From Winogradskyella sp. (GTDB lineage: Bacteria; Bacteroidota; Bacteroidia; Flavobacteriales; Flavobacteriaceae), in contig JAOEWO010000002.1 in assembly GCA_028383925.1 (NCBI GenBank), positions 158,384-222,383 of the forward strand: a stretch of DNA of 64,000 nucleotides, read 5' to 3'. The translations under genes and the position numbers were made by a program. Positions 24,155 to 32,612 of the stretch are shown here, piece by piece. How positions within the stretch are numbered: the first letter of the stretch is position 1; each line of letters starts with the position of its first letter. The notes under the pieces were generated by a model. It ran no database searches. It saw only the letters and a program-made list of their open reading frames with translations, and had not been told where the DNA came from.

Positions 24155-25135
24155 TTATAAGGCCATAAGGTTACAACCGCGAATGTCTGAGTTATCAAAA
24201 CGGCCAATAATTTCAAACCAACCGTTGTCGTTAACTTTACCCAAATCTTGGGTGGCAACAAAAGCGCACGAGTTTAAATTTGCTAAATCTATAATATTAA
24301 TACCACCAGTTTTATTTGCTTTTTGTAGCGTAAGCGCATCTTCGGTATCTCGCGTCAATACTTTCATCCAAGGTGGACATTCAAAAACACCGTTGCCTTT
24401 AGAATACGCCTGACTTAAAAGTTCGGTCATGCCATACTCGCTATGAATGTCGGTAACACCAAAACCAGTTTTTAAAATTTCATGAAGTTCTTGGCGTATC
24501 ATTTCTTTGCGCCTGCCTTTCATTCCGCCAGTTTCCATGACAATAGTGTGCTTCAAACTAAACTGAAATTTTTCTACCACATCCAAAAGTGCAAAAGACA
24601 CACCTATAAGTAGTGTTTTTTGACCTCTAGCTTCAAGGCTGTTTAGTGTTTTTGCTAAATCTTCAATATTATTTAAATAAAAACCACTTTCGGGCTGTTT
24701 AGATTTTAAAATAAGATCATTAGCCATGTAAACTAAAGAAGAGCCATCGCGCTCTAAGTAAGAGGGGAGCAATGCCAATACAACATAATCTTCAATAGCA
24801 TTATAAAAATGTTTAAAGCCCTCTAAATAACTTCTCTCATACAATTTTACATCTGTAACTAAATGTTTACTTGTAATACTACCAGTAGTGCCAGAGCTTG
24901 TAAATATTTTTTTAGGTGGTAAAAGAGAGCTAACAACGTGGTGTGTTTTAAAAAACTGAATAGGTAAAAACGGAATATCCTCAATGCGTATTATATCTGA
25001 AGGGTGCTTATAAAGCAAGTCGCAAAAGGATCTGTAAACAGGGTTGTTTTTAAACTGAAATTTAAAAACATCTAAAGCTAAATTTTCAAATTCAGTATTA
25101 GATTTTATATTAAAAATAGCCTCTTGTTTTACCAT
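24155..25135 (-). CDS. LuxE/acyl-protein synthetase-like protein
   Basis: I start at the ATG at 25133-25135 (MVKQEAIFNIK); an ATG 30 bases upstream would add ten hydrophobic residues not expected in the family. The 326-aa protein belongs to the LuxE/AMP-forming acyl ligase superfamily: IFTSSGTTGSITSKHLVTD is the phosphate-binding loop, and GMTELLSQAYSKG and DLANLNSCAFVATQDLG are the later adenylate motifs. LuxE activates fatty acids in light-emitting bacteria, but no other lux gene is present here, so a role in surface lipid or polyketide metabolism is more likely (inference). Confidence 0.85.
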   Translation of the reverse strand: MVKQEAIFNIKSNTEFENLALDVFKFQFKNNPVYRSFCDLLYKHPSDIIRIEDIPFLPIQFFKTHHVVSSLLPPKKIFTSSGTTGSITSKHLVTDVKLYERSYLEGFKHFYNAIEDYVVLALLPSYLERDGSSLVYMANDLILKSKQPESGFYLNNIEDLAKTLNSLEARGQKTLLIGVSFALLDVVEKFQFSLKHTIVMETGGMKGRRKEMIRQELHEILKTGFGVTDIHSEYGMTELLSQAYSKGNGVFECPPWMKVLTRDTEDALTLQKANKTGGINIIDLANLNSCAFVATQDLGKVNDNGWFEIIGRFDNSDIRGCNLMAL

Positions 25136-25285
25136 GCTGCAAAAGTATGCAAAATAAAAAAGCATTGTTTAAGATGTCTTAAATTTGAATGTATTTTAAT
25201 GTTACAGAATTGTTATCAATTTAAATTACTATTTAAGTAAAGCAGATAAACTTTATATTTACAATTAATAAAACGTTAATACATC

Positions 25286-25972
25286 GTGAAGAAAAAAGAT
25301 ATTAAAATATTATTAGTTGATGATGAGCCCGATATTTTAGAAATAGTAGGTTACAATTTATCAGCAGAAGGTTACCAGGTAATCACAGCAGAAAATGGTA
25401 TTGAAGCTGTTGAAAAATCTAAGAAGCACAAGCCACATTTAATTATCTTAGACGTTATGATGCCAGAAATGGATGGTATTGAAGCTTGCGAGCGCATAAG
25501 AGAATTACCAGATTTAAATAATACTATTATTACGTTTTTAACTGCAAGAGGCGAAGATTACTCGCAAGTTGCAGGCTTTGATGCTGGTGCAGACGATTAT
25601 ATAACAAAGCCTATAAAACCTAAAGTTTTAGTAAGTAAAGTAAAGGCATTATTAAGACGTTTTAAAAACACCGAAATCACCTCTGATGCTATTGTAAAAA
25701 TTGGTGAGCTTATTATTAATAGAGAAGAATACAAGATTACAAATAAAGGCGAAGAAATAATACTACCAAGAAAAGAGTTTGAGTTATTATCTTTATTAGC
25801 AACCAAGCCAGGTAAAGTCTTTAAACGCGAAGAAATATTAGACAGAGTCTGGGGAAATGAAGTTATAGTTGGAGGTCGTACAATAGATGTTCATATTAGA
25901 AAACTTCGCGAAAAAATTGGTGATCAATCCTTTAAAACTGTAAAAGGTGTAGGGTATAAGTTTGTAGATTAA
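25286..25972 (+). CDS. OmpR/PhoB-family response regulator
   Basis: The 228-aa regulator starts at GTG (25286-25288). The receiver domain (5-120) has acidic pocket DDE at 12-14, the phospho-acceptor Asp56 in LIILDVMMPEMDG and the KP motif (ITKPIKPK). The DNA-binding winged helix (about 130-228) has RKEFELLSLLATKPGKVF and VDVHIRKLREKIG-type motifs. Its stop overlaps the start of the kinase gene by one base (TAATG), so the two are translationally coupled. It resembles the RprY/PhoB-like regulators of Bacteroidota. Confidence 0.95.
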   Translation: MKKKDIKILLVDDEPDILEIVGYNLSAEGYQVITAENGIEAVEKSKKHKPHLIILDVMMPEMDGIEACERIRELPDLNNTIITFLTARGEDYSQVAGFDAGADDYITKPIKPKVLVSKVKALLRRFKNTEITSDAIVKIGELIINREEYKITNKGEEIILPRKEFELLSLLATKPGKVFKREEILDRVWGNEVIVGGRTIDVHIRKLREKIGDQSFKTVKGVGYKFVD

Positions 25973-27015
25973 TGCAGCACAAAAATCTTAAAAAGTCATA
26001 CAAGTTTGCTGTGAGAACATCGTTATATGTAACCTTGTTTACAACACTCCTTGTGAGTGTTTTTTTATGGTACTACCATACCTTTAATTGGCAAGTTGTG
26101 TTTTTTCCGATAGTTTGTTTTGTACTTTGTTTTATAGTTGTGCAATACAGAGTAGAGCGCTTTATTTACAGGCGTGTTAAGCAAATTTATGACGATCTTA
26201 CACTTCTCGAATCTACAACTCTACGGCAGCAACCTATTACTACAGATATGGGTACGCTTACTCGAGAAATAGATAAATACGCAAGAGATAAAAAGTTAGA
26301 AATTGAGACGCTAAAAGTAAGAGAAGAATACCGTAAAGAATATATGGGTAATATCTCTCACGAGCTTAAAACCCCATTATTTACTGTTCAAGGCTACGTT
26401 TTAACGCTGTTAGATGGTGCTATTAAAGACCCAAAAATCAGAGATAAGTATTTAAATAGAGCTAGTAAAGGTGTAGAACGGCTTATTTATATTATTAAAG
26501 ATTTAGATATGATTGCCAAATTAGAGGTTGGTGATTTACTGCTAAATAAAGAGAATTTTGATATTGTAGAATTGGTTAAAGAAGTATTTGACTTGTTTGA
26601 AATGAAAGCCTCTAAAAAACACATTACACTTACTTTTGATATTGATTATACAAAGCCAATTATAGTAAATGGCGATAGAGAACGCATACAACAAGTACTT
26701 ACAAATTTAGTTGTAAACTCTATTAAATACGGAAGAGAAAAAGGAACTACAGAAGTTAGTATTGAAAGTTTAATTAAGAATAAAGTTATAGTACGCATTA
26801 CAGATAATGGTGAGGGTATAGCAAAAGAAAATATTCCACGATTATTTGAGCGCTTTTTTAGAATAGATAAAAGTGGTTCTCGTAAAGAAGGTGGTTCTGG
26901 TTTAGGCCTAGCCATAGTAAAACATATTATAGAAGCACACGAAGAGCGCATATATATAGAAAGTGAATTGGGTGTAGGAAGCGAATTCTCTTTTACACTA
27001 GAAAAGGCTGAATAA
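25972..27015 (+). CDS. membrane sensor histidine kinase (EnvZ/PhoR type)
   Basis: The 347-aa kinase has two N-terminal transmembrane helices (about 15-36 and 40-62) with almost no periplasmic loop, a HisKA domain with His130 in NISHELKTPLFTVQGY, and an ATPase domain with the N box LTNLVVNSIKYG, G1 DNGEGIA and G2 GGSGLGLAIVKHI. It is the cognate kinase of the regulator at 25286. The lack of a periplasmic domain suggests it senses a membrane or intracellular cue. Its 3' end overlaps the convergent glycosyltransferase gene by 18 bases. Confidence 0.95.
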   Translation: MQHKNLKKSYKFAVRTSLYVTLFTTLLVSVFLWYYHTFNWQVVFFPIVCFVLCFIVVQYRVERFIYRRVKQIYDDLTLLESTTLRQQPITTDMGTLTREIDKYARDKKLEIETLKVREEYRKEYMGNISHELKTPLFTVQGYVLTLLDGAIKDPKIRDKYLNRASKGVERLIYIIKDLDMIAKLEVGDLLLNKENFDIVELVKEVFDLFEMKASKKHITLTFDIDYTKPIIVNGDRERIQQVLTNLVVNSIKYGREKGTTEVSIESLIKNKVIVRITDNGEGIAKENIPRLFERFFRIDKSGSRKEGGSGLGLAIVKHIIEAHEERIYIESELGVGSEFSFTLEKAE

Positions 27016-28104
27016 ATCTTTAAAATCGCTTTCAAAGCCATAAGATTTAAATCCGGAATAGTGTTTTGTTTCAGCGAGAAGTTCTATTTTAAAATCATCT
27101 TGTTTACAGTTATAAGCAATGCCTTCTTGTTTAATTTTTTTGGCTAAATACTCTTGTTCAAATTGCCCTGGTGTAGGTATAAAAAAAGCTTTTTTTTCAA
27201 GTTTAGCTAAATCCATTATAGTGGTATAACCAGATCTGCTTATAACCAAATCACTTTCATTTAATGCCGTATTTAGATGGGCGCTTGTCATAAAATTATA
27301 AATTGTAATATTATTTTTTACAACTATAATTTGTTCATTTTCTACAGTACCTTTTACAAATAGAATTTTACCATCGTATAATTTTAACTCCTCTAATAGT
27401 ATGGTTTCTAAATAGCCACGCTGAGGTTCTGGTCCAGAGAGCAACACTAATATATTATATTTATAACTATGGTTTTGCTTCTCAAAGCGACTTAATGGAC
27501 CAATGTATTTTAGTGTATAATTAGAGGTTTTTGTATGGCCTAAATCTCCACTAATATTATTTGAGCCAGCATAATCAGGTACCCAACATTCATTAAATTT
27601 CGAAATTATATTTTGATGTATTTTAGAACTTAGCCAAGTAGTAGCGCCACTTAAAACCTTTAGTTGATGAGTTAAAAAAACACAAGGCAATTTTTTATGC
27701 CTAACCCCAAAACGGTTATCAGATATAATACCGTCAATAGCTTCACGTTTAACAAAAGCAAGTATAAGTTTTTTTTCGCGTTGTATCGTTTTTAAAATAT
27801 GAGGTGTGTCTTTTAGTAATTTTAGTTTAAGACTTTTTCCTTTTTGGGCATACGTAATATTATACGATGGTAATGTAAGAGTTTGTAGATTAGGAAATTC
27901 TAGCTTTAGTAATTGTAAAGCATCGCCATCACTAGCAATAATAGGTTCAAAATTATAAAGTATTAAGGCGTTTATTAACGGAATACATCTTGTAGCATGG
28001 CCTAAGCCCCAATTTAAAGGAGCAATTAAAATCCGTTTTCTAGGCTTAACTTGTATGTGTTGTATTGGTTTCAGTATTTTGGTATCTTTTTTTGTAGATG
28101 GAAG
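26998..28104 (-). CDS. glycosyltransferase (GT28/MurG-like fold), start codon uncertain
   Basis: The frame is open from 28104 down to the stop at 26998-27000. The conserved N-terminus ILIAPLNWGLGHATR (encoded from 28032) is the donor-domain start of GT-B family glycosyltransferases; the C-terminal domain has ESDLVISRSGYTTIMDLAKLEKKAFFIPTPGQFEQEYLA, the UDP-sugar-binding pattern of MurG and ALG13-like proteins. No ATG, GTG or TTG occurs in frame upstream of the conserved start; an internal TTG at 27688-27690 would remove the whole N-terminal domain. It may begin at ATT/ATA, or a seven-A run at 28088-28094 may hide a frameshift. The function is probably transfer of a hexose to a lipid or glycan. 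Confidence 0.75.
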   Translation of the reverse strand, partial: LPSTKKDTKILKPIQHIQVKPRKRILIAPLNWGLGHATRCIPLINALILYNFEPIIASDGDALQLLKLEFPNLQTLTLPSYNITYAQKGKSLKLKLLKDTPHILKTIQREKKLILAFVKREAIDGIISDNRFGVRHKKLPCVFLTHQLKVLSGATTWLSSKIHQNIISKFNECWVPDYAGSNNISGDLGHTKTSNYTLKYIGPLSRFEKQNHSYKYNILVLLSGPEPQRGYLETILLEELKLYDGKILFVKGTVENEQIIVVKNNITIYNFMTSAHLNTALNESDLVISRSGYTTIMDLAKLEKKAFFIPTPGQFEQEYLAKKIKQEGIAYNCKQDDFKIELLAETKHYSGFKSYGFESDFKDLFSLF

Positions 28105-28178
28105 TTAGAAACAAAGATAAACCTAAATTGTTTCCTTAATTTTACCGAATTATTATAAAATTCTGAAACAACAATACT

Positions 28179-28853
28179 GTGGGAAGTAAAAATAAACTCA
28201 AAAGATTTAAGGAAAACGAAACATTTCATAACGTATTTCAGCCAAGCCGTGAAGAATTGGTAGATGCAGTCTACAAATTAAAAGGCAAATGGCGCAAAGA
28301 TGTTTTTAAAAATGATAATCCCATAGTCTTAGAATTGGGTTGTGGTAAGGGCGAATACACTGTAGGTTTAGCAAAGCGTTTTCCTAACAAAAACTTTATA
28401 GGTATAGATATAAAAGGCGCACGTTTTTGGCGTGGTGCTAAAACAGCAATAGAAGATAACATAGATAATGCTGCTTTTATAAGAACACAGATAGAACTTA
28501 TTACTTATATTTTTGAAGAAAATGAGGTCGATGAAATTTGGATAACCTTCCCAGATCCTCAAATAAAATATAAGCGCACAAAGCATAGAATGACTAATCT
28601 TGAGTTTTTAGAACGTTATAAGAAAGTTTTAAAAACTAACGGACTAATGCACTTAAAAACAGATAGCGAGTTTATGCACGGTTATACACTTGGTTTACTT
28701 CATGGTGCTGGTCACGAGGTTTTATATGCCAACCATAATGTGTATAAATTAGAGGGCAGCCCAGAGGAGGTAACAGAGATACAAACCTACTACGAAAGCC
28801 AATATTTGGCTAAAGACAAAGCAATTACGTATATTAGATTCCAAATTAACTAA
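28179..28853 (+). CDS. trmB: tRNA (guanine-N7-)-methyltransferase TrmB
   Basis: The 224-aa SAM-dependent enzyme methylates G46 of tRNAs. It begins at a GTG (28179-28181) with MGSKNKLKRF, the Bacteroidota form of the N-terminus. The SAM motif LELGCGKGEYTVGLAKRFP is at about 51-69, GIDIKGARFWRGAK follows, and ITFPDPQIKYKRTKHR carries the catalytic/substrate motif. It is followed after 3 bases by the LysE-type gene. Confidence 0.96.
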   Translation: MGSKNKLKRFKENETFHNVFQPSREELVDAVYKLKGKWRKDVFKNDNPIVLELGCGKGEYTVGLAKRFPNKNFIGIDIKGARFWRGAKTAIEDNIDNAAFIRTQIELITYIFEENEVDEIWITFPDPQIKYKRTKHRMTNLEFLERYKKVLKTNGLMHLKTDSEFMHGYTLGLLHGAGHEVLYANHNVYKLEGSPEEVTEIQTYYESQYLAKDKAITYIRFQIN

Positions 28854-28856
28854 AAT

Positions 28857-29489
28857 TTGAGTATTACTGTCATTTTCTTTCTAGGACTTTTTGTGGCGCT
28901 TATCGGAATTATACCGCCAGGTCTACTTAATATGACCGCTGCAAGAATTAGTCTCAAAGAAGGTGCTAGTAGAGGTATAACCTTTTCTTCTGGTGTCTGT
29001 ATCGTGGTTTTTGTACAGACATATTTAGCCGCTATTTTTGCCAGATACTTGTCTAATAGACCAGACATTGTCGAAATATTACAACGGGTAGCCTTTGTTA
29101 TTTTTGTGCTAATTACTATTTATTTTTTGGTTTTAGCCTCTAAACAAAAAGAACAAAAAATAGAAGGAGCAGATATTAGAAGTAAAAAAAGTAGGCTATT
29201 TCATGGTATGCTATTATCTGTTTTAAATGTTTTTCCGATTCCTTATCAAGCTTATATGACCATAACATTGGCATCGTTTGGTTGGATGAATTTTGAAAAA
29301 ACTAGCATCATAACTTACGTTACAGGTGCTGCTATGGGTACTTTTGTAATGCTCTATTTTTATATTTTCTTTTTCGATAAAATAAAAGATAAAAAATTTA
29401 CTTCTCAAAAAAGTATGAATCGTTCTGTAGGTATTATAACAGGTTTAGTTGCTTTAGTAACTTTTATAAATATCTTAAGAGAATTGTAA
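28857..29489 (+). CDS. LysE family exporter
   Basis: The 210-aa membrane protein starts at TTG (28857-28859) with MSITVIFFLGLFVALIGIIPPGLLNMTAARISLKEGASRG, the LysE/RhtB signature with the PPG motif in helix 1. Five or six transmembrane helices are visible. The family exports amino acids or related small molecules. It is tightly packed between trmB (3-base gap) and the alkyltransferase-like gene (1-base overlap, TAATG). Confidence 0.88.
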   Translation: MSITVIFFLGLFVALIGIIPPGLLNMTAARISLKEGASRGITFSSGVCIVVFVQTYLAAIFARYLSNRPDIVEILQRVAFVIFVLITIYFLVLASKQKEQKIEGADIRSKKSRLFHGMLLSVLNVFPIPYQAYMTITLASFGWMNFEKTSIITYVTGAAMGTFVMLYFYIFFFDKIKDKKFTSQKSMNRSVGIITGLVALVTFINILREL

Positions 29490-29821
29490 TGAAAGCAGAA
29501 ACCCTAGGTTTTTTTGAACGCGTTTATGAGGTTGCTCGGCAGGTGCCTTTTGGGCGTGTAACAAGTTACGGTGCTATTGGTAAATATTTAGGTGCAGCCA
29601 AAAGTGCTCGTATAGTCGGTTACGCTATGAATGGGTCTCATAATAAAGATGTGCCAGCGCATCGTGTTGTAAATAAAAAAGGACTTTTAACAGGGAAACA
29701 CCATTTTGAAGGCACCAATTTAATGCAACAACTTCTCGAGAGCGAAGGTGTGGTGGTTATAGATAATCAAATTCAAAATTTAGAATCTGTCTATTGGGAT
29801 CCGGCTAAAGAATTAAAATAA
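29489..29821 (+). CDS. alkyltransferase-like protein (ATL, MGMT family without active-site Cys)
   Basis: The 110-aa protein is the DNA-binding domain of O6-methylguanine methyltransferases: FFERVYEVARQVPFGRVTSYGAIGKYLG at the start, helix-turn-helix SARIVGYAMNGS, and VPAHRVVNKKGLLTGKHHF, where the reactive P-C-H-R-V motif reads P-A-H-R-V (Ala61). ATLs bind O6-alkylguanine without repairing it and hand the lesion to nucleotide excision repair. The substitution means no direct methyl transfer is expected. It is the last gene of the trmB group. Confidence 0.9.
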   Translation: MKAETLGFFERVYEVARQVPFGRVTSYGAIGKYLGAAKSARIVGYAMNGSHNKDVPAHRVVNKKGLLTGKHHFEGTNLMQQLLESEGVVVIDNQIQNLESVYWDPAKELK

Positions 29822-29897
29822 ATTAGCACTATTACAAAACCCAATCCTTTCATTATTCAATTCAATTTATCCACTTCAAAATCTAAACTTTTAGCAG

Positions 29898-29905
29898 TAT
29901 CTTTG
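29898..29905 (+). promoter_or_regulatory. -7 box of the mrp-nifU operon
   Basis: TATCTTTG is a perfect TAnnTTTG match about 95 bases upstream of mrp. No -33 TTG is seen at the usual distance. The implied 5' leader of about 90 nt contains a family A repeat. Confidence 0.45.
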
Positions 29906-29935
29906 CATTTAGAATAAATCTAGATAAGATTTTAA

Positions 29936-29958
29936 TGTCAGATAGAACGCAGTCAAAA
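29936..29958 (+). repeat. family A-like palindromic repeat in the mrp leader
   Basis: TGTCAGATAGAACGCAGTC resembles the leuS and hemW copies (TGTCAcatcGAgCG-AGTC). It is partly degraded and lies in the untranslated region 42 bases before mrp. Confidence 0.35.
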
Positions 29959-29999
29959 AATCATTTTTATGTAACGAATGCTTCATCTAATAAATAAAT

Positions 30000-31139
30000 A
30001 TGAAATTAAACAAACAAGATATATTAGACGCACTAAAAACAATAACAGCACCTGGTGAAGGTGAAAATATGGTAGATAGTGGTGCCGTTACTAATGTTGT
30101 AACATTTGCAGATGAGGTAATTGTAGATATAACAATTAAAAACCCAAGTCTACAAGCAAAAAAGAAAACAGAGGTTGAAATTTTGCAGACCATTCATAAA
30201 CTTGTTTATGAAAAAGCAAAAATAAAAGTTAACATTAAGGTAGATGCACCTGTTGCAGCTTCAAAAAATGAAATAAAAGGAAAAGCAATTCCTGGTATTA
30301 AAAATATAGTTGCTGTGGCCTCTGGTAAAGGTGGTGTAGGTAAATCTACAGTTACAGCCAACTTAGCAATAACCTTAGCAAAAATGGGCTTTAAAGTCGG
30401 TATTTTAGATGCAGATATTTATGGGCCATCAATACCTATTATGTTCGATGTTGCAGAAGAACGCCCATTGTCTGTTACTGTAGATGGTAAATCTAAAATG
30501 AAACCTGTTGAGAATTATGGTGTAAAAGTGCTTTCTATTGGGTTTTTTACAAAACCAGATCAGGCTGTAATTTGGAGAGGACCAATGGCATCTAAAGCAT
30601 TAAATCAAATGATTTTTGATGCCGCTTGGGGAGACTTAGATTTTTTACTTATAGACCTACCACCAGGAACGGGAGATATTCATTTAAGTATTATGCAAGC
30701 ACTACCAATTACAGGTGCAGTTGTTGTAAGTACACCACAAAAGGTAGCTTTAGCCGATGCTAAAAAAGGTGTAGCCATGTTTCAACAAGATAGTATTAAC
30801 GTACCAGTTTTAGGTATTATTGAAAATATGGCATACTTTACACCTGCAGAATTACCAAATAATAAGTATCATATATTTGGTAAAGAAGGTGCTAAAAACT
30901 TAGCAGAAGATTTAAAAGTGCCATTTTTAGGAGAAGTTCCTCTAGTACAAAGTATAAGAGAAGCAGGTGATATTGGGAGACCAGCAGCCTTGCAAACAGA
31001 AACACCTATAGAAGCCGCTTTTAAAGCAATAACCAGAGATGTTGTTGAGCAAGTTGTAAGTAGAAATGAAGATTTACCAGCAACCGAAGCAATAAAAATT
31101 ACAACCATGGCAGGATGTTCTGCTGTAAACAAAAAGTAA
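30000..31139 (+). CDS. mrp: Mrp/NBP35-type Fe-S cluster carrier ATPase
   Basis: The 379-aa protein has an N-terminal MIP18/DUF59 domain (1-80), then a P-loop ATPase with deviant Walker A SGKGGVGKSTVTANLAI (about 108-124), DADIYGPS, and the switch region LIDLPPGTGDIHLS. It carries and transfers Fe-S clusters to apo-enzymes. The C-terminal cysteine pair of many homologues is replaced in the YFTPAELPNNKYHIFGKEG stretch, and a single late Cys is present (TMAGCSAV), which I think is usual in this phylum. The nifU-like gene follows with no intervening base. Confidence 0.95.
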   Translation: MKLNKQDILDALKTITAPGEGENMVDSGAVTNVVTFADEVIVDITIKNPSLQAKKKTEVEILQTIHKLVYEKAKIKVNIKVDAPVAASKNEIKGKAIPGIKNIVAVASGKGGVGKSTVTANLAITLAKMGFKVGILDADIYGPSIPIMFDVAEERPLSVTVDGKSKMKPVENYGVKVLSIGFFTKPDQAVIWRGPMASKALNQMIFDAAWGDLDFLLIDLPPGTGDIHLSIMQALPITGAVVVSTPQKVALADAKKGVAMFQQDSINVPVLGIIENMAYFTPAELPNNKYHIFGKEGAKNLAEDLKVPFLGEVPLVQSIREAGDIGRPAALQTETPIEAAFKAITRDVVEQVVSRNEDLPATEAIKITTMAGCSAVNKK

Positions 31140-31379
31140 ATGAGCACAGAAGAACTTAGGTTAAACGTAGAAAAAGCTTTAGACGAAATTCGTCCGTTTC
31201 TACAAAGCGATGGTGGTGATATTAATTTATTATCTATAGACGATGGCAAATTTGTAAAAGTGCAACTAGTTGGTGCTTGTACATCTTGCAGCGTTAACCA
31301 GATGACATTAAAGTCTGGTGTAGAAATGACCATTAAAAAATATGCTCCTCAAATTGAAAGTGTTACAAATGTTGAATAA
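31140..31379 (+). CDS. NifU C-terminal domain (Nfu-type) Fe-S scaffold
   Basis: The 79-aa protein is a stand-alone Nfu domain: RPFLQSDGGDINLLSIDDGKFVKVQLVGACTSCSVNQMTLKSGVE, with the cluster-binding Cys pair CTSC at about 44-47. It holds a transient 4Fe-4S cluster. It starts immediately after the mrp stop, so both are parts of one Fe-S delivery operon. Confidence 0.95.
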   Translation: MSTEELRLNVEKALDEIRPFLQSDGGDINLLSIDDGKFVKVQLVGACTSCSVNQMTLKSGVEMTIKKYAPQIESVTNVE

Positions 31380-31383
31380 TTAA

Positions 31384-31399
31384 TGTGATATTTATCACA
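31384..31399. promoter_or_regulatory. CRP/FNR-type operator
   Basis: The 16-base palindrome TGTGATATTTATCACA is an exact TGTGA-N6-TCACA match. It starts five bases after the nifU-like stop and is centred 33 bases before the middle of the TAATTTTG -7 box at 31421-31428, i.e. near -40 from the likely transcription start, the position of class II activator sites. Confidence 0.65.
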
Positions 31400-31420
31400 C
31401 TTTAATTTAAAATGCATTAG

Positions 31421-31428
31421 TAATTTTG
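31421..31428 (+). promoter_or_regulatory. -7 box of the ferredoxin reductase gene
   Basis: TAATTTTG matches TAnnTTTG; no -33 TTG is present at the normal spacing, which fits dependence on an activator bound at 31384-31399. Confidence 0.5.
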
Positions 31429-31517
31429 TATTAATAAAAGTTGAATAAAACCAACCTGCGAGGTTTCTAAAACTTTGTAGGTTTTTAATAATAAAAAGTT
31501 GAGGTAGTTATCATAAG

Positions 31518-31537
31518 ATTCCTGCCTTCGCAGGAAT
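31518..31537 (+). repeat. family D hairpin directly before the ferredoxin reductase start
   Basis: ATTCCTGC-CTTC-GCAGGAAT forms a perfect 8-bp stem with a four-base loop ending three bases before the ATG at 31541. Its right arm holds AGGA at Shine-Dalgarno distance. Confidence 0.75.
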
Positions 31538-31540
31538 AAG

Positions 31541-32596
31541 ATGATTACAACAGATATACTTATAATTGGTGCTGGTCCTACAGGACTTTTTACTGTTTTT
31601 GAAGCCGGGCTTTTAAAATTAAAATGTCACTTAATAGACGCATTACCTCAACCAGGTGGTCAGTGCTCAGAGATTTATCCTAAGAAACCCATCTACGATA
31701 TACCCGCTTACCCAGAAATTTTGGCTGGTGATTTAACTCATAAATTATTAGAACAGTGTAAGCAGTTTGAGCCTGGTTTTACACTTGGTGAACGTGCAGA
31801 AACTATAGAGAAGCAAGACGACGGAAGTTTTATTGTCACCACAAATAAAGGTACAAAACACCAAGCGCCAGTGGTAGCAATTGCTGGTGGATTAGGTAGT
31901 TTTGAGCCTAGAAAACCCATATTAGAAAATATTACAAATTTTGAAGATAAGGGTGTAGAATATATTATTAAAGACCCAGAATTTTATAGAGATAAAAAAG
32001 TAGTTATTGCTGGTGGTGGTGACTCTGCATTAGATTGGAGTATCTTTTTAGCAGATGTAGCTGCTAGTGTAACTTTAGTGCATAGACGAAGCGAGTTTAG
32101 AGGTCATCTAGATTCTGTAGAAAAAGTGCAAGAATTAAAAAATGTAGGTAAAATTAATCTTATTACTCCTGCAGAAATAACGGCTATTAACGGTGTTGAA
32201 AATGTTGAAAGTGTTGAGGTTACTAAAAAAGACGAAGCTCCTTTCATTTTAGAAACAGATCACTTTATTCCGTTATTTGGTTTGTCTCCAAAATTAGGGC
32301 CTATAGGCGATTGGGGATTAGAAATAGAAAAAAATGCCATTAAGGTAGATAACGCTTTAGATTACCAGACCAACATACCAGGTATTTTTGCAATTGGTGA
32401 CGTTAACACCTACCCAGGTAAATTAAAATTAATTCTCTGTGGTTTTCATGAAGCGACATTAATGTGCCAAGCCGCATATAAAATTATTAATCCAGGTAAG
32501 CGTTATGTATTAAAATATACAACCGTAAGCGGTGTAGATGGTTTTGATGGTACGCGTAAAGAAGCTCCTAAAGCTGTAGTTAAGGCTATAGATTAA
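31541..32596 (+). CDS. ferredoxin--NADP(+) reductase, TrxB-like type 2
   Basis: The 351-aa flavoprotein has an FAD motif GAGPTGLFTVFEAG (8-21), the signature PQPGGQCSEIYPKKPIYDIP, an NADP motif GGGDSALDW near 155-163, and the terminal GDVNTYPGKLKLILCGFHEA. It lacks the CxxC of thioredoxin reductases, so it fits type 2 ferredoxin/flavodoxin-NADP reductase. A [2Fe-2S] ferredoxin gene lies 57 bases downstream and is the likely electron partner. Upstream lie a CRP-type site and a start-proximal hairpin. Confidence 0.92.
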   Translation: MITTDILIIGAGPTGLFTVFEAGLLKLKCHLIDALPQPGGQCSEIYPKKPIYDIPAYPEILAGDLTHKLLEQCKQFEPGFTLGERAETIEKQDDGSFIVTTNKGTKHQAPVVAIAGGLGSFEPRKPILENITNFEDKGVEYIIKDPEFYRDKKVVIAGGGDSALDWSIFLADVAASVTLVHRRSEFRGHLDSVEKVQELKNVGKINLITPAEITAINGVENVESVEVTKKDEAPFILETDHFIPLFGLSPKLGPIGDWGLEIEKNAIKVDNALDYQTNIPGIFAIGDVNTYPGKLKLILCGFHEATLMCQAAYKIINPGKRYVLKYTTVSGVDGFDGTRKEAPKAVVKAID

Positions 32597-32612
32597 TTAG
32601 CCAGTAAAAAAA

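Noticed and set aside
24155..25135. LuxE-like gene as part of a bioluminescence operon
   Set aside because: No luxA, luxB, luxC or luxD is adjacent; neighbours are tyrS and a two-component system.
30869..31333. 154-codon frame opposite mrp and the nifU-like gene
   Set aside because: It spans two conserved genes on the other strand and has a biased, non-protein-like composition.
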